DNA from: Streptomyces sp. WAC 01529
Lineage (GTDB): Bacteria > Actinomycetota > Actinomycetes > Streptomycetales > Streptomycetaceae
Direction of reading: 5' to 3'
NCBI RefSeq assembly: GCF_003945545.1
Contig: NZ_CP029617.1
Span: 7,219,001 to 7,283,000, forward strand
DNA: 64,000 nucleotides
This document shows, one piece after another, positions 32,449 to 41,675 of this stretch. Numbering within the stretch: the first letter of the stretch is position 1; each line of letters starts with the position of its first letter. A model generated the notes under the pieces. It saw only the letters and a program-made list of their open reading frames with translations. It did not search any database and was not told the origin of the DNA. A program made the position numbers and the translations under genes.

Positions 32449-35367
32449 ATGGATGAGCTGACGGGCACGGTAGCCGACGCGGAGGACGGCGCGGCCGACG
32501 ACGCGGAGGACGGCGGGGCGCGCCCGGAGCTGGGGCGGCACCGCCGGACCTACCGCCCCCGGCGCGCGACGCCCTCCGCGTACGCGCTGCTCCTGCTGGC
32601 CCTGACCCCCGTAGCGGCCCTGGCCTGCCTCGCGACGGTTCTCATCGGCGCGATCTTCGACTGGGCGGGCGGCCTTACGCCCGCCGTGGTCGGCGGGTTC
32701 GCGCTCCTGTGTCCGTTCGCCGTCCGGGTGTGGTGGCGTCGGCGGCACACGAGAGTGGAGTTCCGCCTCTACGACGAGGGTCTCGTCGCGATCGCGGCCG
32801 ACGGTACGGAAGCGGTCTACCTCTGGCGGACGGTCGCCCTCTACACGGACAGCGCGAACCGCTACAAGCTGTGCGGCCCCGAGGGGACGGTCGTCACGCT
32901 CGGGGCGGCGCGCCGCGGCGTCGCACTCGGCGGGGAGAGGATCAGGGGCCTGCGCACCCGGACGGTGATCAGGGGCGCCCAGCTCCCTCAGGAGGAGGAG
33001 TGGGGCCCGGCGATCCGGCAGCGGATCCGGGACGCGCAGCTGGCCGCGGCCGCCGAAACGGTGCGGGGCGGGGGTGAAGTGCCGTTCGGGGACCTCGTGT
33101 TGAGCCGGGAGGGCCTGACCGTACGGCGCAGGCGCGGCCGGGACGACTTCACCGCCTGGGCGGACGTCGTCACGCTCTCCCTCACGGCTGAGGGCGATCT
33201 CGTGATCACCTCGCGCGGCAGCGACTTCCCGACGTATTTCGTGCGGCCCAGGTACCGGATACCCAATCTGGAGATCTTCCTCGACATCGCCCGTCGGCTG
33301 CACGCGCGCGGCTCGCGGGCCGCGGCCACCCCGGCCGCACCCACTCCAGAGCCCCCGACGCCGCCCGACCCCGCCTTGTCCGATCCCGCCCCGTCCGACC
33401 CCGCCCCGCCCGACCCCGCACCGGCCGCAGGCGATGACCGGGAGCCGCTGATCGAGGTGCCGGAACTCCTCGCCCTGTACGTCACCTTCGGGGTGGGCGC
33501 CTGGGCGGCCTGGAACCTGGGCACCGGGCACGAGATCGACGGGCCGGGATCCGCGCTCCTCGCCGCCGTCAGGGCCGCCCTCGGCGGAATCATCGGGGCG
33601 GTCGCGGGCGTCGGCCTCGCGGCAGCCGTCATGGCCACGCCGGAAATAGTGGGCGGGCTGATCGTCGAGCCCGTGATCCGCTGGTTCCGGCACCGCCGGT
33701 ACGTCGCCGCGGCCGTCCTCGCGCTCTGCGCGGTCGTCCCGCCGGTGGCCCTGCTCCTCGTCGTGTTCCGCGCGTTCCCCTCTCGTCTCGTCCCGCTGGT
33801 GGTGCTGCTGTTCTTCGGCGGCTGGACGCTGCTGCTCGCCGTGAAGCGGTGCGGTGTGTCCGAACGCCTGATCGTGCGGCACCTGCCGGACCTCCCCGGT
33901 GTGTGCCTCGCCTACCTCGCCGTCGAGCAGCTCGTCTCCGGCGACGTACTGACCCTCGCGCCGGCCGCCGGATTCTTCTTCCCGCTCGCCCTCTGGCTCT
34001 CCTGCCGCGGCTGGCGGAAGCTGAAGGACTCGACGCGGCCGACGGTGCAGGCGGCGGCCGACATCGTCCTGTCCGTGCAACTCGGCCTGGTGCTGAGCGT
34101 GTTCATGGTCTGGCTGGCCAACGTGCTGTCGTTCACCCCGCCCCAAGTCGACGTGGTGCGCGGCGCGGTGGAGAGGATCCAAGGGCTGACCGAGGTGCAC
34201 TGGCTGTACTGGTTGGCGGTCTACACCGTGCTCGCGCTCGGCAGTTACGCGGTCCTGCGCTGGCCGGACCGCGTCGCGCGGGCCAGGGGGCGCTTGCGCC
34301 CGGCGCGCTTCAGCGAGTCCCGGCTGCCGCTCGGCATGACCGCCAACTTCGCACGGCGGTCCCTGTCGGGGATCAACGTCGGCATCATGGTCGCCCTGCT
34401 GTTCCTCGTCGCCCTGGTCCCCGTCTCCGAGGGCGCGTGGAAGAGGCCGGTGGCCGAGAGGTACGCGCTCGAAGTCCAGCGACGGCAGTACGCCGAGGGC
34501 GCCACGGCCGCGTACAAGGAGATCCATCAGCAGGTCACGGCGCACCCCCGGTCCGCCGCCCGCCTGAGAGACGTGATTCTCGCCGTGCACCGGGCCGCCC
34601 CCTCGCCACCCGGGGAGCCCGTGAACCCGGCGGCGCTGGACATCGCCCGGCAGGTCGGCCGCTACCAGGCCGCCACACTCGGTGTCGACGACCCGGCTCC
34701 ACCACCCGGCCAGGACCCCGCACCGCAACCCGACGAGGACCCGGCCCCACCACCCGACCCGGCCCCGGCCCCGGACGCCGACGACCTCGACGGGCGGCTC
34801 GATCAGCTCGACGAGACCCAACGGCGCACCGCGGAGCGGGAGCAGCAGGCCGACCGGTTCGCGGAGCTCTCCTCCCTGGCGATCACCCGCACCTTCGACG
34901 CCCTCGACCTCGGCGACAACCAGGCCGTACAACTCGTCAAGGAGTATCTCGGCGGGCTGGTGGAGGACGGACCGGTGAAGAAGATCTTCCACCGGTGGGG
35001 CGAAGGCATCGGCCGCCCCTCGCCCGACGGGGACCGACCCCCGCCCGATGGCGACCAGCCCCCGCCCGACGGAGACCAGCCCCCGCCCGACGGCGGCCGC
35101 CTCCTGCGCATCGACGTCCGCCACCTGACGGCGGTGGCCTACGAACGCACCCACGCGGCAGTCGCACGCGCCGACGCGGGCCTGCTCATCTTCTACGGCC
35201 GGTTCGGCATCGGCGTCCCCGCCGAGGAGACCTCGCTGAGGCCCGCGGTCGATCTGGCGAACCAGCACCGGTACCTGCGCCAGGGCACCGGCCCCTGCTC
35301 CGGCTGTGTCGGCTCCACGACCGGCGGTTCCGGCACGGGCGGAGGCGGAGGCGGCGGGCGCCGCTGA
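32449..35367 (+). CDS. Large multi-spanning membrane protein of unknown function
   Basis: I do not recognise this 972-aa protein. Two membrane segments near residues 40-90 precede a roughly 200-aa cytosolic part with two PH-like beta-rich halves (TRVEFRLYDEGLVAIAADGT; LVLSREGLTVRRRRGRDDF). A DPAPSDPAPPDPAP linker, about eight more membrane segments (about 340-670), a second Pro/Asp linker and a helical region follow. Near the end come tandem PPPDGDQ repeats, and the last residues contain CSGC and a Gly-rich tail. The halves resemble the domains that precede membrane segments in some PH-like DUF proteins, suggesting sensing or transport. The start is uncertain: TTG 32428 has a poor spacing and ATG 32449 lacks a strong ribosome site. 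Confidence 0.7.
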   Translation: MDELTGTVADAEDGAADDAEDGGARPELGRHRRTYRPRRATPSAYALLLLALTPVAALACLATVLIGAIFDWAGGLTPAVVGGFALLCPFAVRVWWRRRHTRVEFRLYDEGLVAIAADGTEAVYLWRTVALYTDSANRYKLCGPEGTVVTLGAARRGVALGGERIRGLRTRTVIRGAQLPQEEEWGPAIRQRIRDAQLAAAAETVRGGGEVPFGDLVLSREGLTVRRRRGRDDFTAWADVVTLSLTAEGDLVITSRGSDFPTYFVRPRYRIPNLEIFLDIARRLHARGSRAAATPAAPTPEPPTPPDPALSDPAPSDPAPPDPAPAAGDDREPLIEVPELLALYVTFGVGAWAAWNLGTGHEIDGPGSALLAAVRAALGGIIGAVAGVGLAAAVMATPEIVGGLIVEPVIRWFRHRRYVAAAVLALCAVVPPVALLLVVFRAFPSRLVPLVVLLFFGGWTLLLAVKRCGVSERLIVRHLPDLPGVCLAYLAVEQLVSGDVLTLAPAAGFFFPLALWLSCRGWRKLKDSTRPTVQAAADIVLSVQLGLVLSVFMVWLANVLSFTPPQVDVVRGAVERIQGLTEVHWLYWLAVYTVLALGSYAVLRWPDRVARARGRLRPARFSESRLPLGMTANFARRSLSGINVGIMVALLFLVALVPVSEGAWKRPVAERYALEVQRRQYAEGATAAYKEIHQQVTAHPRSAARLRDVILAVHRAAPSPPGEPVNPAALDIARQVGRYQAATLGVDDPAPPPGQDPAPQPDEDPAPPPDPAPAPDADDLDGRLDQLDETQRRTAEREQQADRFAELSSLAITRTFDALDLGDNQAVQLVKEYLGGLVEDGPVKKIFHRWGEGIGRPSPDGDRPPPDGDQPPPDGDQPPPDGGRLLRIDVRHLTAVAYERTHAAVARADAGLLIFYGRFGIGVPAEETSLRPAVDLANQHRYLRQGTGPCSGCVGSTTGGSGTGGGGGGGRR

Positions 35368-35370
35368 GCG

Positions 35371-35390
35371 CCCGCCGGGCCCGCGGCGGG
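35371..35390. terminator. Hairpin between convergent genes
   Basis: CCCGCCG and CGGCGGG form a seven-pair stem with a six-base loop just after the stop of the large membrane protein. A second hairpin (CTGCCGC/GCGGCAG, 35396-35414) contains the stop codon of the convergent methyltransferase in its loop. Together they can end both transcripts. Confidence 0.55.
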
Positions 35391-35401
35391 ACGTACTGCC
35401 G

Positions 35402-36211
35402 CTACTTGCGGCAGAGGATCTCGCCGTGCAGCACCACGAACCACCCGTCCTCCTCGCCGCCCCACGCCCGCCACGCGTCCGCGATGGCCCGCAGCCGCTC
35501 CGCGTCCGCGTGCCCGCCAGAGACCGCCCGCTCGGCGTAGGAGGAGGCGACCGTGCGGTCCGCCCACAGCCCGCTCCACCAGGCGCGCTCCTCGTCGGAG
35601 GAGTAGCACCACGTGCCGGCGCTCGCGCTCACGTCCGTGAGACCGGCCTCCAGGGCCCAGGACTTGAGTCGGCGCCCCGCGTCGGGCTCGCCGCCGTTGG
35701 CGCGGGCCACCCGCAGATAGAGGTCGAGCCACTCGTCCAGGACGGGCGCGTGCGGATACCAGGTCATCGCCGAGTAGTCCGCGTCGCGGGCCGCGATGAT
35801 GCCGCCCGGCTTGCAGACCCGCCGCATCTCGCTCAGCGCCCGCACCGGATCGCCCACGTGCTGGAGCACCTGATGGGCGTGGACGACGCAGAAGGTGTCG
35901 TCGGGGAAGTCGAGGTCGTGCACGTCGGCGACGGCGAACTCCACGTTGCCCAGGCCGCGTTCGGCGGCGGTGGCACGCGCCGTGCCGAGGATGCCCGGCG
36001 CGTGGTCGACGCCCGTCACATGGCCGTCCGGGACCAGCTCCGCCAGGTCGGCGGTGATCGTGCCCGGGCCGCAGCCGATGTCGAGGACCTTCATGTGCGG
36101 CTTCAGCGAACCGACGAGGTACGCGGCCGAGTTGGCGGCGGTGCGCCAGGTGTGGGAACGCAGCACGGACTCGTGGTGCCCGTGCGTGTAGACGGCGGTC
36201 TCTTTCGGCAT
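35402..36211 (-). CDS. Class I SAM-dependent methyltransferase
   Basis: The 269-aa protein has the SAM-binding motif VLDIGCGPGTITADLAELVP, the acidic VTGVDHAPGIL, and VVHAHQVLQHVGDPVRALSEM with LKPGG-like CKPGGIIAARD, as in the UbiE/Methyltransf_11 group. Many such proteins methylate small molecules; the substrate is not evident. GGAGGAG lies upstream of the ATG. It is tail-to-tail with the large membrane protein. Confidence 0.9.
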   Translation of the reverse strand: MPKETAVYTHGHHESVLRSHTWRTAANSAAYLVGSLKPHMKVLDIGCGPGTITADLAELVPDGHVTGVDHAPGILGTARATAAERGLGNVEFAVADVHDLDFPDDTFCVVHAHQVLQHVGDPVRALSEMRRVCKPGGIIAARDADYSAMTWYPHAPVLDEWLDLYLRVARANGGEPDAGRRLKSWALEAGLTDVSASAGTWCYSSDEERAWWSGLWADRTVASSYAERAVSGGHADAERLRAIADAWRAWGGEEDGWFVVLHGEILCRK

Positions 36212-36304
36212 GGCGGAACTCCTCCGGGTTCGCTGCGCGCTTGCTGCGGTACGCCGAAGTTACGCCGTCATGCCGAATAATGAGACCCTGGTATCAGCAT
36301 GTGG

Positions 36305-37822
36305 TCAGCCGATGAGGGGGAGCGGACGGTAGACGGTCAGCGCCTCCGGGAGCTTGTCGAGCGTCAACGCGCCCCGGACCTCGGTGACTTCACCGTCGTA
36401 CGCCGCCACCGTGCCCGGACCGGTGTCGTCCACCCGCAGACTGCGCAGCCGCACCGCCGCCTGGACGGGCGTGCGGACCGCGGAACCGGCGAGCGCGGCG
36501 GCGAGCAGCCGCACGCCCGGCTTCCGGCCGCCGTGCACGATGCGTACGTCCAGCAGCCCGTCCGCCAGATCGAGCCGGCGGCCCGGCGCCAGACCGAACC
36601 GGTGGTACGAGCCGTTGCCCGCGAAGAGCAGCCACACCGGCCGCCTGCGCCCCCGGAACTCGGCGCTCATCGGCGCGGGCTCCGAGCGCAGCGTCCGCAG
36701 GGCGGCGAGGGCCGCGGCGGGCCGGTCGCCCAGACGGCGCGCCCAGCGGTCGCTGCGGCGGACCGTCTCCGGGTGAACACCGAGGCTGAAGGTGTTGAGG
36801 AAGATCCCCTCGGTCCGGTCCTCCCCGGCGACCTCCTCCGGCGTGCTGAAGCGGCCCACGTCGACCGCCACCGCCCCGCCCGCCTCCACGGCACGGCACA
36901 GGTCGCGCGCGTCCTCCACGCCGATGTCGTACGCGAAGTGGGCCGGCGGGCCGCCGGGCAGCACCGCGAGCGGCAGCCCGTGCCGCAGGGCGACACCGGC
37001 CGCGGCGTTCACGCAGCCGTCGCCGCCGCACACCCCGAGCGCCCGCGCCCGGCCCGCCGCCTTCTCCAGCTCGGCGGCCAGGTCGGCCGGTGCGCAGGTG
37101 ATGACCTCCGCGAGGGGCAGGGCCGCCCGCAGGGCCTTCACACGCTCACCGGCACGTTCACCGGCGCGCCCGCCGGACTCGACGGCCAGGATCAGCCCCT
37201 CGCCGCCGGGCAGCGCGGGGGCGTCGGCACGCGGCCTGCCCGGGACGGGCAGCTGACCGCGGGTCGGCGCGAGGCCGCGCACCGCGAAGGCCGCGCCCGC
37301 CCCCAGAGCCGCACCCGCGAGGACATCGCTCGGAAAGTGCACGCCGGTGTAGACGCGGGAGAGCGCCACCGCGCCCGCCACCGGCGCGACCCCGGCGCCC
37401 CAGGCCCGCGACTCCAGCGCCACCCCGGTGGCGAAGGCCGCCGCGGAAGCGGAGTGGCCCGAGGGGAACGACGTGGTGATGGGCTGCCGCTTCAGCTGCC
37501 GGATCAGCGGCACCGTGTCGAGCAGCGGCCTGGCGCGGCGCACCGAGCGCTTGCCGAGCGTGTTGATGGTCGCGGAGGCCAGCGCGAGCGAGGCGACCCC
37601 GCGCACGGCGGCCCGGCGGGCCCTCGGCGTGCCGGTCGCCGCGATCGCCGCGGCCGCGCCGAACCACAGAAGCCCGTGGTTGGCGCCGCGGCTCAGCCGG
37701 GGCAGGAGGCGGTCCGCGCCCGGCCAGTGCCGGGAGGCGACGGCGTCGAAGACGCGGTGGTCGAGGGCGAGCAGCCGGGTCCGCGCACTGTCCTGACGGG
37801 TGGGGGAGACATCTGTGGTCAT
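36305..37822 (-). CDS. Bifunctional PAP2 phosphatase / diacylglycerol kinase-like fusion
   Basis: The 505-aa protein joins two lipid-active modules. Residues about 20-200 are a PAP2 phosphatase with KRSVRRARP, PSGHS and SRVYTGVHFPSD motifs and membrane segments. Residues about 215-500 are a diacylglycerol/sphingosine-kinase-like catalytic domain with GVCGGDGCVNAAAGVAL and AVLPGGPPAHFAYDIG. The two would carry out opposing steps, dephosphorylating a phosphatidate-like lipid and rephosphorylating a lipid alcohol, at the inner membrane. I chose ATG 37822 next to a perfect 20-base palindrome. This fusion is a recognised actinobacterial arrangement. Confidence 0.88.
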   Translation of the reverse strand: MTTDVSPTRQDSARTRLLALDHRVFDAVASRHWPGADRLLPRLSRGANHGLLWFGAAAAIAATGTPRARRAAVRGVASLALASATINTLGKRSVRRARPLLDTVPLIRQLKRQPITTSFPSGHSASAAAFATGVALESRAWGAGVAPVAGAVALSRVYTGVHFPSDVLAGAALGAGAAFAVRGLAPTRGQLPVPGRPRADAPALPGGEGLILAVESGGRAGERAGERVKALRAALPLAEVITCAPADLAAELEKAAGRARALGVCGGDGCVNAAAGVALRHGLPLAVLPGGPPAHFAYDIGVEDARDLCRAVEAGGAVAVDVGRFSTPEEVAGEDRTEGIFLNTFSLGVHPETVRRSDRWARRLGDRPAAALAALRTLRSEPAPMSAEFRGRRRPVWLLFAGNGSYHRFGLAPGRRLDLADGLLDVRIVHGGRKPGVRLLAAALAGSAVRTPVQAAVRLRSLRVDDTGPGTVAAYDGEVTEVRGALTLDKLPEALTVYRPLPLIG

Positions 37823-37823
37823 A

Positions 37824-37843
37824 CGCTGCGGGTACCCGCAGCG
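37824..37843. promoter_or_regulatory. Perfect 20-base palindrome between divergent genes
   Basis: CGCTGCGGGTACCCGCAGCG is a perfect palindrome starting one base upstream of the ATG of the PAP2-kinase gene and 68 bases before the ABC-F gene. It could be an operator for the divergent pair or fold into a hairpin covering the start codon of the PAP2 gene. Confidence 0.55.
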
Positions 37844-37871
37844 GTCGCGGCCACTACCGCCGGGGAAACCG

Positions 37872-37896
37872 GTTTGCCGCGACGGCGTCCGGACAC
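37872..37896 (+). promoter_or_regulatory. GTTT-N15-GGACAC promoter-like motif for the ABC-F gene
   Basis: GTTT at 37872-37875 and GGACAC at 37891-37896 have the same 15-base spacing as the gvpO and TPP-gene copies. A start near 37903 would leave an eight-base leader before ATG 37911, so the message would be nearly leaderless. Confidence 0.45.
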
Positions 37897-37910
37897 GGAG
37901 AATCCCGCCC

Positions 37911-39539
37911 ATGGGACATCTGGAAGCCGCGCACCTCGAGTACTACTTGCCGGACGGGCGGGCGCTGCTCGGTGACGTCTCCTTCCGGGTCGGGGAGGGC
38001 GCCGTCGTCGCCCTGGTCGGGGCCAACGGCGCGGGCAAGACGACGCTGCTGCGGCTGATCTCCGGCGAGCTCCAGCCGCACGGCGGCAGCGTCAACGTCA
38101 GCGGCGGCCTCGGCGTGATGCCGCAGTTCGTCGGCTCCGTACGCGACGAGAGCACCGTGCGCGACCTGCTCGTCTCCGTCGCCCACCCGCGGCTGCGGGA
38201 GGCCGCGAGGGCCGTGGACGCCGCCGAGCACGCGATCATGACGGTCGACGACGAGGCCGCCCAGATGAGCTATGCCCAGGCCCTCTCCGACTGGGCCGAG
38301 GTCCAGGGGTACGAGGCCGAGACGCTGTGGGACATCTGCACCACCGCCGCGCTCGGCGTCCCCTACGACAAGGCCCAGTTCCGCGAGGTCCGCACGCTCT
38401 CGGGCGGCGAGCAGAAGCGCCTCGTCCTGGAGGCCCTGCTACGCGGCACCGACGAGGTCCTGCTCCTCGACGAGCCGGACAACTACCTCGACGTCCCCGG
38501 CAAGCGCTGGCTGGAGGAGCAGCTGCGGGCGACCCGCAAGACCGTCCTGTTCGTCTCCCACGACCGGGAGCTGCTGGCCCGCGCCGCCGAGAAGATCGTC
38601 AGCGTCGAGCAGAGCCCCGGGGGCGCCGACGCCTGGGTGCACGGCGGCGGTTTCGCCACCTTCCACGAGGCCCGCAAGGAGCGCTTCGCACGCTTCGAGG
38701 AGTTGCGCCGCCGCTGGGACGAGAAGCACGAGCAGCTGAAGAAGCTGGTGCGCACGCTGCGCCAGGCCGCCGACGTCAGCCATGAGATGGCCTCGCGCTA
38801 CCACGCGGCACAGACCAGGCTCCGCAAGTTCGAGGAGGCGGGCCCGCCGCCCGAGCCGCCCCGCGAGCAGGACATCACCATGCGCCTGCACGGCGGCCGC
38901 ACCGGCGTACGCGCCGTGACCTGCGAGGGCCTGGAGCTGACCGGCCTGATGCACCCCTTCGACCTGGAGGTCTTCTACGGCGAGCGGGTCGCGGTCCTCG
39001 GCTCGAACGGCTCGGGCAAGTCGCACTTCCTGCGCCTGCTCGCGGGCGACACCGACAACCCCGTGGCGCACACCGGCACCTGGAAGCTCGGCGCGCGCGT
39101 GGTGCCAGGCCACTTCGCGCAGACCCACGCCCACCCCGAGCTGTTCGGCCGCACGCTCCTGGACATCCTGTGGCGCGAGCACGCCCAGGACCGCGGCGCG
39201 GCCATGTCCCGGCTGCGGCGGTACGAGCTGACCGGCCAGGCCGAGCAGAAGTTCGAGCGGCTCTCCGGCGGCCAGCAGGCCCGCTTCCAGATCCTCCTTC
39301 TTGAGCTGGAGGGCTGCACGGCCCTGCTCCTCGACGAGCCCACCGACAACCTCGACCTGGAGTCGGCCGAGGCCCTCCAGGAAGGCCTCGAAGCCTTCCA
39401 GGGCACGGTCCTCGCCGTCACGCACGACCGCTGGTTCGCCCGCTCCTTCGACCGCTACCTGGTCTTCGGCAGCGACGGCCGGGTCCGCGAGACCTCCGAG
39501 CCGGTGTGGGACGAGCGCAGGGTGGAGCGCGAGCGGTAG
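37911..39539 (+). CDS. ABC-F family ATPase
   Basis: The 542-aa protein has two ABC ATPase domains and no membrane domain. The first has GANGAGKTT, LSGGEQKRL and LLLDEPDNYLD. The second has GSNGSGKS, LSGGQQARF and LLLDEPTDNLD. A charged coiled-coil linker (about 245-320) joins them, as in ABC-F ribosome-associated factors. ABC-F proteins act at the ribosomal E site in translation control or antibiotic protection. No antibiotic cluster is adjacent, so a housekeeping or stress translation role is more likely. The first Walker A region is normal and both Walker B motifs are intact. Confidence 0.9.
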   Translation: MGHLEAAHLEYYLPDGRALLGDVSFRVGEGAVVALVGANGAGKTTLLRLISGELQPHGGSVNVSGGLGVMPQFVGSVRDESTVRDLLVSVAHPRLREAARAVDAAEHAIMTVDDEAAQMSYAQALSDWAEVQGYEAETLWDICTTAALGVPYDKAQFREVRTLSGGEQKRLVLEALLRGTDEVLLLDEPDNYLDVPGKRWLEEQLRATRKTVLFVSHDRELLARAAEKIVSVEQSPGGADAWVHGGGFATFHEARKERFARFEELRRRWDEKHEQLKKLVRTLRQAADVSHEMASRYHAAQTRLRKFEEAGPPPEPPREQDITMRLHGGRTGVRAVTCEGLELTGLMHPFDLEVFYGERVAVLGSNGSGKSHFLRLLAGDTDNPVAHTGTWKLGARVVPGHFAQTHAHPELFGRTLLDILWREHAQDRGAAMSRLRRYELTGQAEQKFERLSGGQQARFQILLLELEGCTALLLDEPTDNLDLESAEALQEGLEAFQGTVLAVTHDRWFARSFDRYLVFGSDGRVRETSEPVWDERRVERER

Positions 39540-39587
39540 CCGGTGGCCTCGCGCGCCGCGCGCCCGCACCCGGCCCGGTGCATCCTG

Positions 39588-39611
39588 GGGTAGTACGCGC
39601 CGAGCGGGTAC
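39588..39611 (+). promoter_or_regulatory. Possible SigB-type promoter for DUF6158 gene
   Basis: GGGT-N14-GGGTAC lies 44 bases before the ATG of the DUF6158 gene and fits GNNT-N14-16-GGGTAC/T. The -35 part is weakly informative. Confidence 0.4.
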
Positions 39612-39654
39612 CCGGGGGGCAGGGAGCCACGCGACGAAGCGATCGGAGCGATCC

Positions 39655-39888
39655 ATGGACGGAGTCGACCCGGGTCAGCTGGACGACCAGCAGCTCATCA
39701 AGGAGCTGGAGACCATCCACCGGACCCGGCACACCACCCTGCTGCACGGCTCGGACGACGCCCTGCGGGCCCATGACGACCGGATGGCGGAGCTGGAGGC
39801 CGAGTACCTGCGCCGCCACCCGCGCAGGTCAGTGGCGCCCGGGCGCACCCGCTCCGGGGCGCGGGAGAGGGGGAACACACCGTCATGA
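39655..39888 (+). CDS. DUF6158 family small protein
   Basis: The 77-aa protein begins MDGVDPGQLDDQQLIKELET and continues IHRTRHTTLLHGSDDALRAH and MAELEAEYLRRHPRR, a pattern I know as DUF6158. It is helical and charged, with no catalytic motif. GGAG lies eight bases before the ATG. Its stop overlaps the next start as ATGA, tying it to the TIGR03086 gene. Confidence 0.75.
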   Translation: MDGVDPGQLDDQQLIKELETIHRTRHTTLLHGSDDALRAHDDRMAELEAEYLRRHPRRSVAPGRTRSGARERGNTPS

Positions 39889-40493
39889 CGGAGAACGACA
39901 CCACGCGGAACGACGGCACCACCACCCCGCACGTCCTCGACCGGCACGGCGAGGCGCTCGCACTCTTCACCGACCGGGTGCACGCCATCCGCGCCGACCA
40001 GTGGGACGCGCCCACCCCCTGCACCGACTGGAGCGTGCGCGACCTGGTCAACCACCTCACGTCCGAGCAGCTGTGGGTGCCGCCCCTGCTCCGCGACGGG
40101 GCGACCGTCGCCGACGTCGGCGACGGCTTCGACGGCGACATGCTCGGCCCCGACCCGGTCGCCTCCTGGGACACCGCGGCCACCGCCTCCCGGGCCGCGT
40201 TCCGTGAACCGGGCGCCCTGGAACGCTCGGTCCACCTCTCCTTCGGCGACACCCCGGCGATCTTCTACTGCGCCCAGATGACCACCGACCTGGTGGTGCA
40301 CGCCTGGGACCTGTCCCGCGCGATCGGCGCCGAGGAGACGCTGCCCAGAGGCCTCGTCGACTTCTCCGTACGAGAGATCTCGCCGTACGCGGCGGAGCTG
40401 GAGAAGAGCGGCCTGTTCGACCCGCCGGTGGAGCCGCCGCCCGGCGCCGACGCGCAGACCAAGCTGCTGTGTCTGGTCGGGCGCCGGGTGTGA
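39885..40493 (+). CDS. TIGR03086 family metal-binding (mycothiol-dependent isomerase-like) protein
   Basis: The 202-aa protein has the DinB/MDMPI layout: PTPCTDWSVRDLVNHLTSEQ with the first His ligand and VVHAWDLSRAIG with another, as in TIGR03086 proteins of actinobacteria. Members use mycothiol or bind zinc; a maleylpyruvate isomerase-like or thiol-transfer role is common but unproven here. It overlaps the DUF6158 gene by ATGA. Confidence 0.85.
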   Translation: MTENDTTRNDGTTTPHVLDRHGEALALFTDRVHAIRADQWDAPTPCTDWSVRDLVNHLTSEQLWVPPLLRDGATVADVGDGFDGDMLGPDPVASWDTAATASRAAFREPGALERSVHLSFGDTPAIFYCAQMTTDLVVHAWDLSRAIGAEETLPRGLVDFSVREISPYAAELEKSGLFDPPVEPPPGADAQTKLLCLVGRRV

Positions 40494-40536
40494 GGGCGGT
40501 GCGCGTGCGGGCGGAGGGCACCGGCCGACCGCGGCC

Positions 40537-40562
40537 GATTCCTTTCGCCCGGCATGGGGTAT
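40537..40562 (+). promoter_or_regulatory. Possible SigB-type promoter for Ppx/GppA gene
   Basis: GATT-N16-GGGTAT fits the SigB-type consensus and would start transcription about four bases before ATG 40573. The gene has no visible ribosome site, which agrees with a leaderless message. Confidence 0.45.
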
Positions 40563-40572
40563 TCGATCTGCC

Positions 40573-41583
40573 ATGAGGGTTGGCGTGGTGGACGTGGGGT
40601 CGAACACGGTGCGGCTCGTCGTCGCGGATGCCGACGGGCAGGTGCCGCTGCCCGTCCACACGGTGAAGCGGCGGCTGCGGCTCGCCCAGGACGTGGACCG
40701 GGACGGACGGCTCGGTGAGGAACCGGTCGACAAGCTGGTCGAGGCGGTACGCGACGTACGGGCGCAGGCGCGCCGGTGGGGCGTGGCGGAGCCGTTCGCC
40801 TTCGCCACGTCCATCGTGCGCGACGCGCCCAACCGCGGCGAGGTGCTCGACGCCGTGGAGGCGGGGACGGGGCTCCGGCTGCGCACCCTCACCGGTGAGG
40901 CCGAGGCGGAGCTGACGTTCCTCGCCGCCCGCAGGTGGATGGGCTGGCGCGCCGGGCCGCTCGTCCTCTTCGACATCGGCGGCGGCACGTTCGAGGTGGC
41001 CTTCGGCCGCAGCCGGCTGCCCGACTACGCGGCCTCGCTGCCGCTGGGCGCGGGCCGCCTCACGCGCGAGTTCTTCGACGGCCAGGACCCGCCGCGCGCG
41101 CGGGACATCAAGGCGGTGCGCCGCCAAGTGCGCCACCAGCTGCGGGACGTGGCCGCCCGGATCCGCTGGGAGATGCCGCACACGGCCGTCGTCACCTCGC
41201 GTACGTTCCAGCAGCTCGCCCGGTTGTGCGGCGCCGCCCCGGGACGCCATGGCCCGTTCGTCCAGCGGGAGTTGGGCCGCGTCGAACTGGGCAGGGCGCT
41301 CAAGGAACTCGCGCAGCTGCCCGCCGACCGGCGGGCGCAGCTGCCGGGGATCTCGGCCGCGCGCGCCGGACAGTGCCTCGCCGGTGCCGTGGTGGCCCAT
41401 ACGGCCATGAAGCTGACCGGGCTCGAAGTGGTGACCGTCTGCCCCTGGGCGCTGCGTGAGGGAATCCTGCTGCGCTACATCGAGGACGGCGACGACGCGT
41501 GGTGGGCCCAGGAGGAACGCCTGGCCGCCGGTGGCGGTTCGCCCGACGACTCGGCACCCCTGCGGCTCGCCACCTCGCCCTGA
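40573..41583 (+). CDS. Ppx/GppA family exopolyphosphatase-like protein
   Basis: The 336-aa protein opens with VGVVDVGSNTVRLVVADADG, the first phosphate motif of the ASKHA-fold Ppx/GppA family, and has LFDIGGGTFEVAFGR as the second. Family members hydrolyse polyphosphate or convert pppGpp to ppGpp, both linked to stress. It stands alone, preceded by a SigB-type promoter-like sequence with no ribosome site, so it is probably leaderless and stress-regulated. Confidence 0.9.
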   Translation: MRVGVVDVGSNTVRLVVADADGQVPLPVHTVKRRLRLAQDVDRDGRLGEEPVDKLVEAVRDVRAQARRWGVAEPFAFATSIVRDAPNRGEVLDAVEAGTGLRLRTLTGEAEAELTFLAARRWMGWRAGPLVLFDIGGGTFEVAFGRSRLPDYAASLPLGAGRLTREFFDGQDPPRARDIKAVRRQVRHQLRDVAARIRWEMPHTAVVTSRTFQQLARLCGAAPGRHGPFVQRELGRVELGRALKELAQLPADRRAQLPGISAARAGQCLAGAVVAHTAMKLTGLEVVTVCPWALREGILLRYIEDGDDAWWAQEERLAAGGGSPDDSAPLRLATSP

Positions 41584-41675
41584 CGCCGGGTTGCCGACCT
41601 CGGCCCCGCTGACACCGGCCCGCGCACCGCTGGAGGGCGGGCGGGGGCCGCTGCCCAGGGCCCGAGGGCCGCGGT

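Noticed and set aside
37911..39539. Antibiotic resistance role for the ABC-F gene
   Set aside because: No ribosome-targeting antibiotic biosynthetic cluster is present in the window, and ABC-F proteins are often housekeeping.
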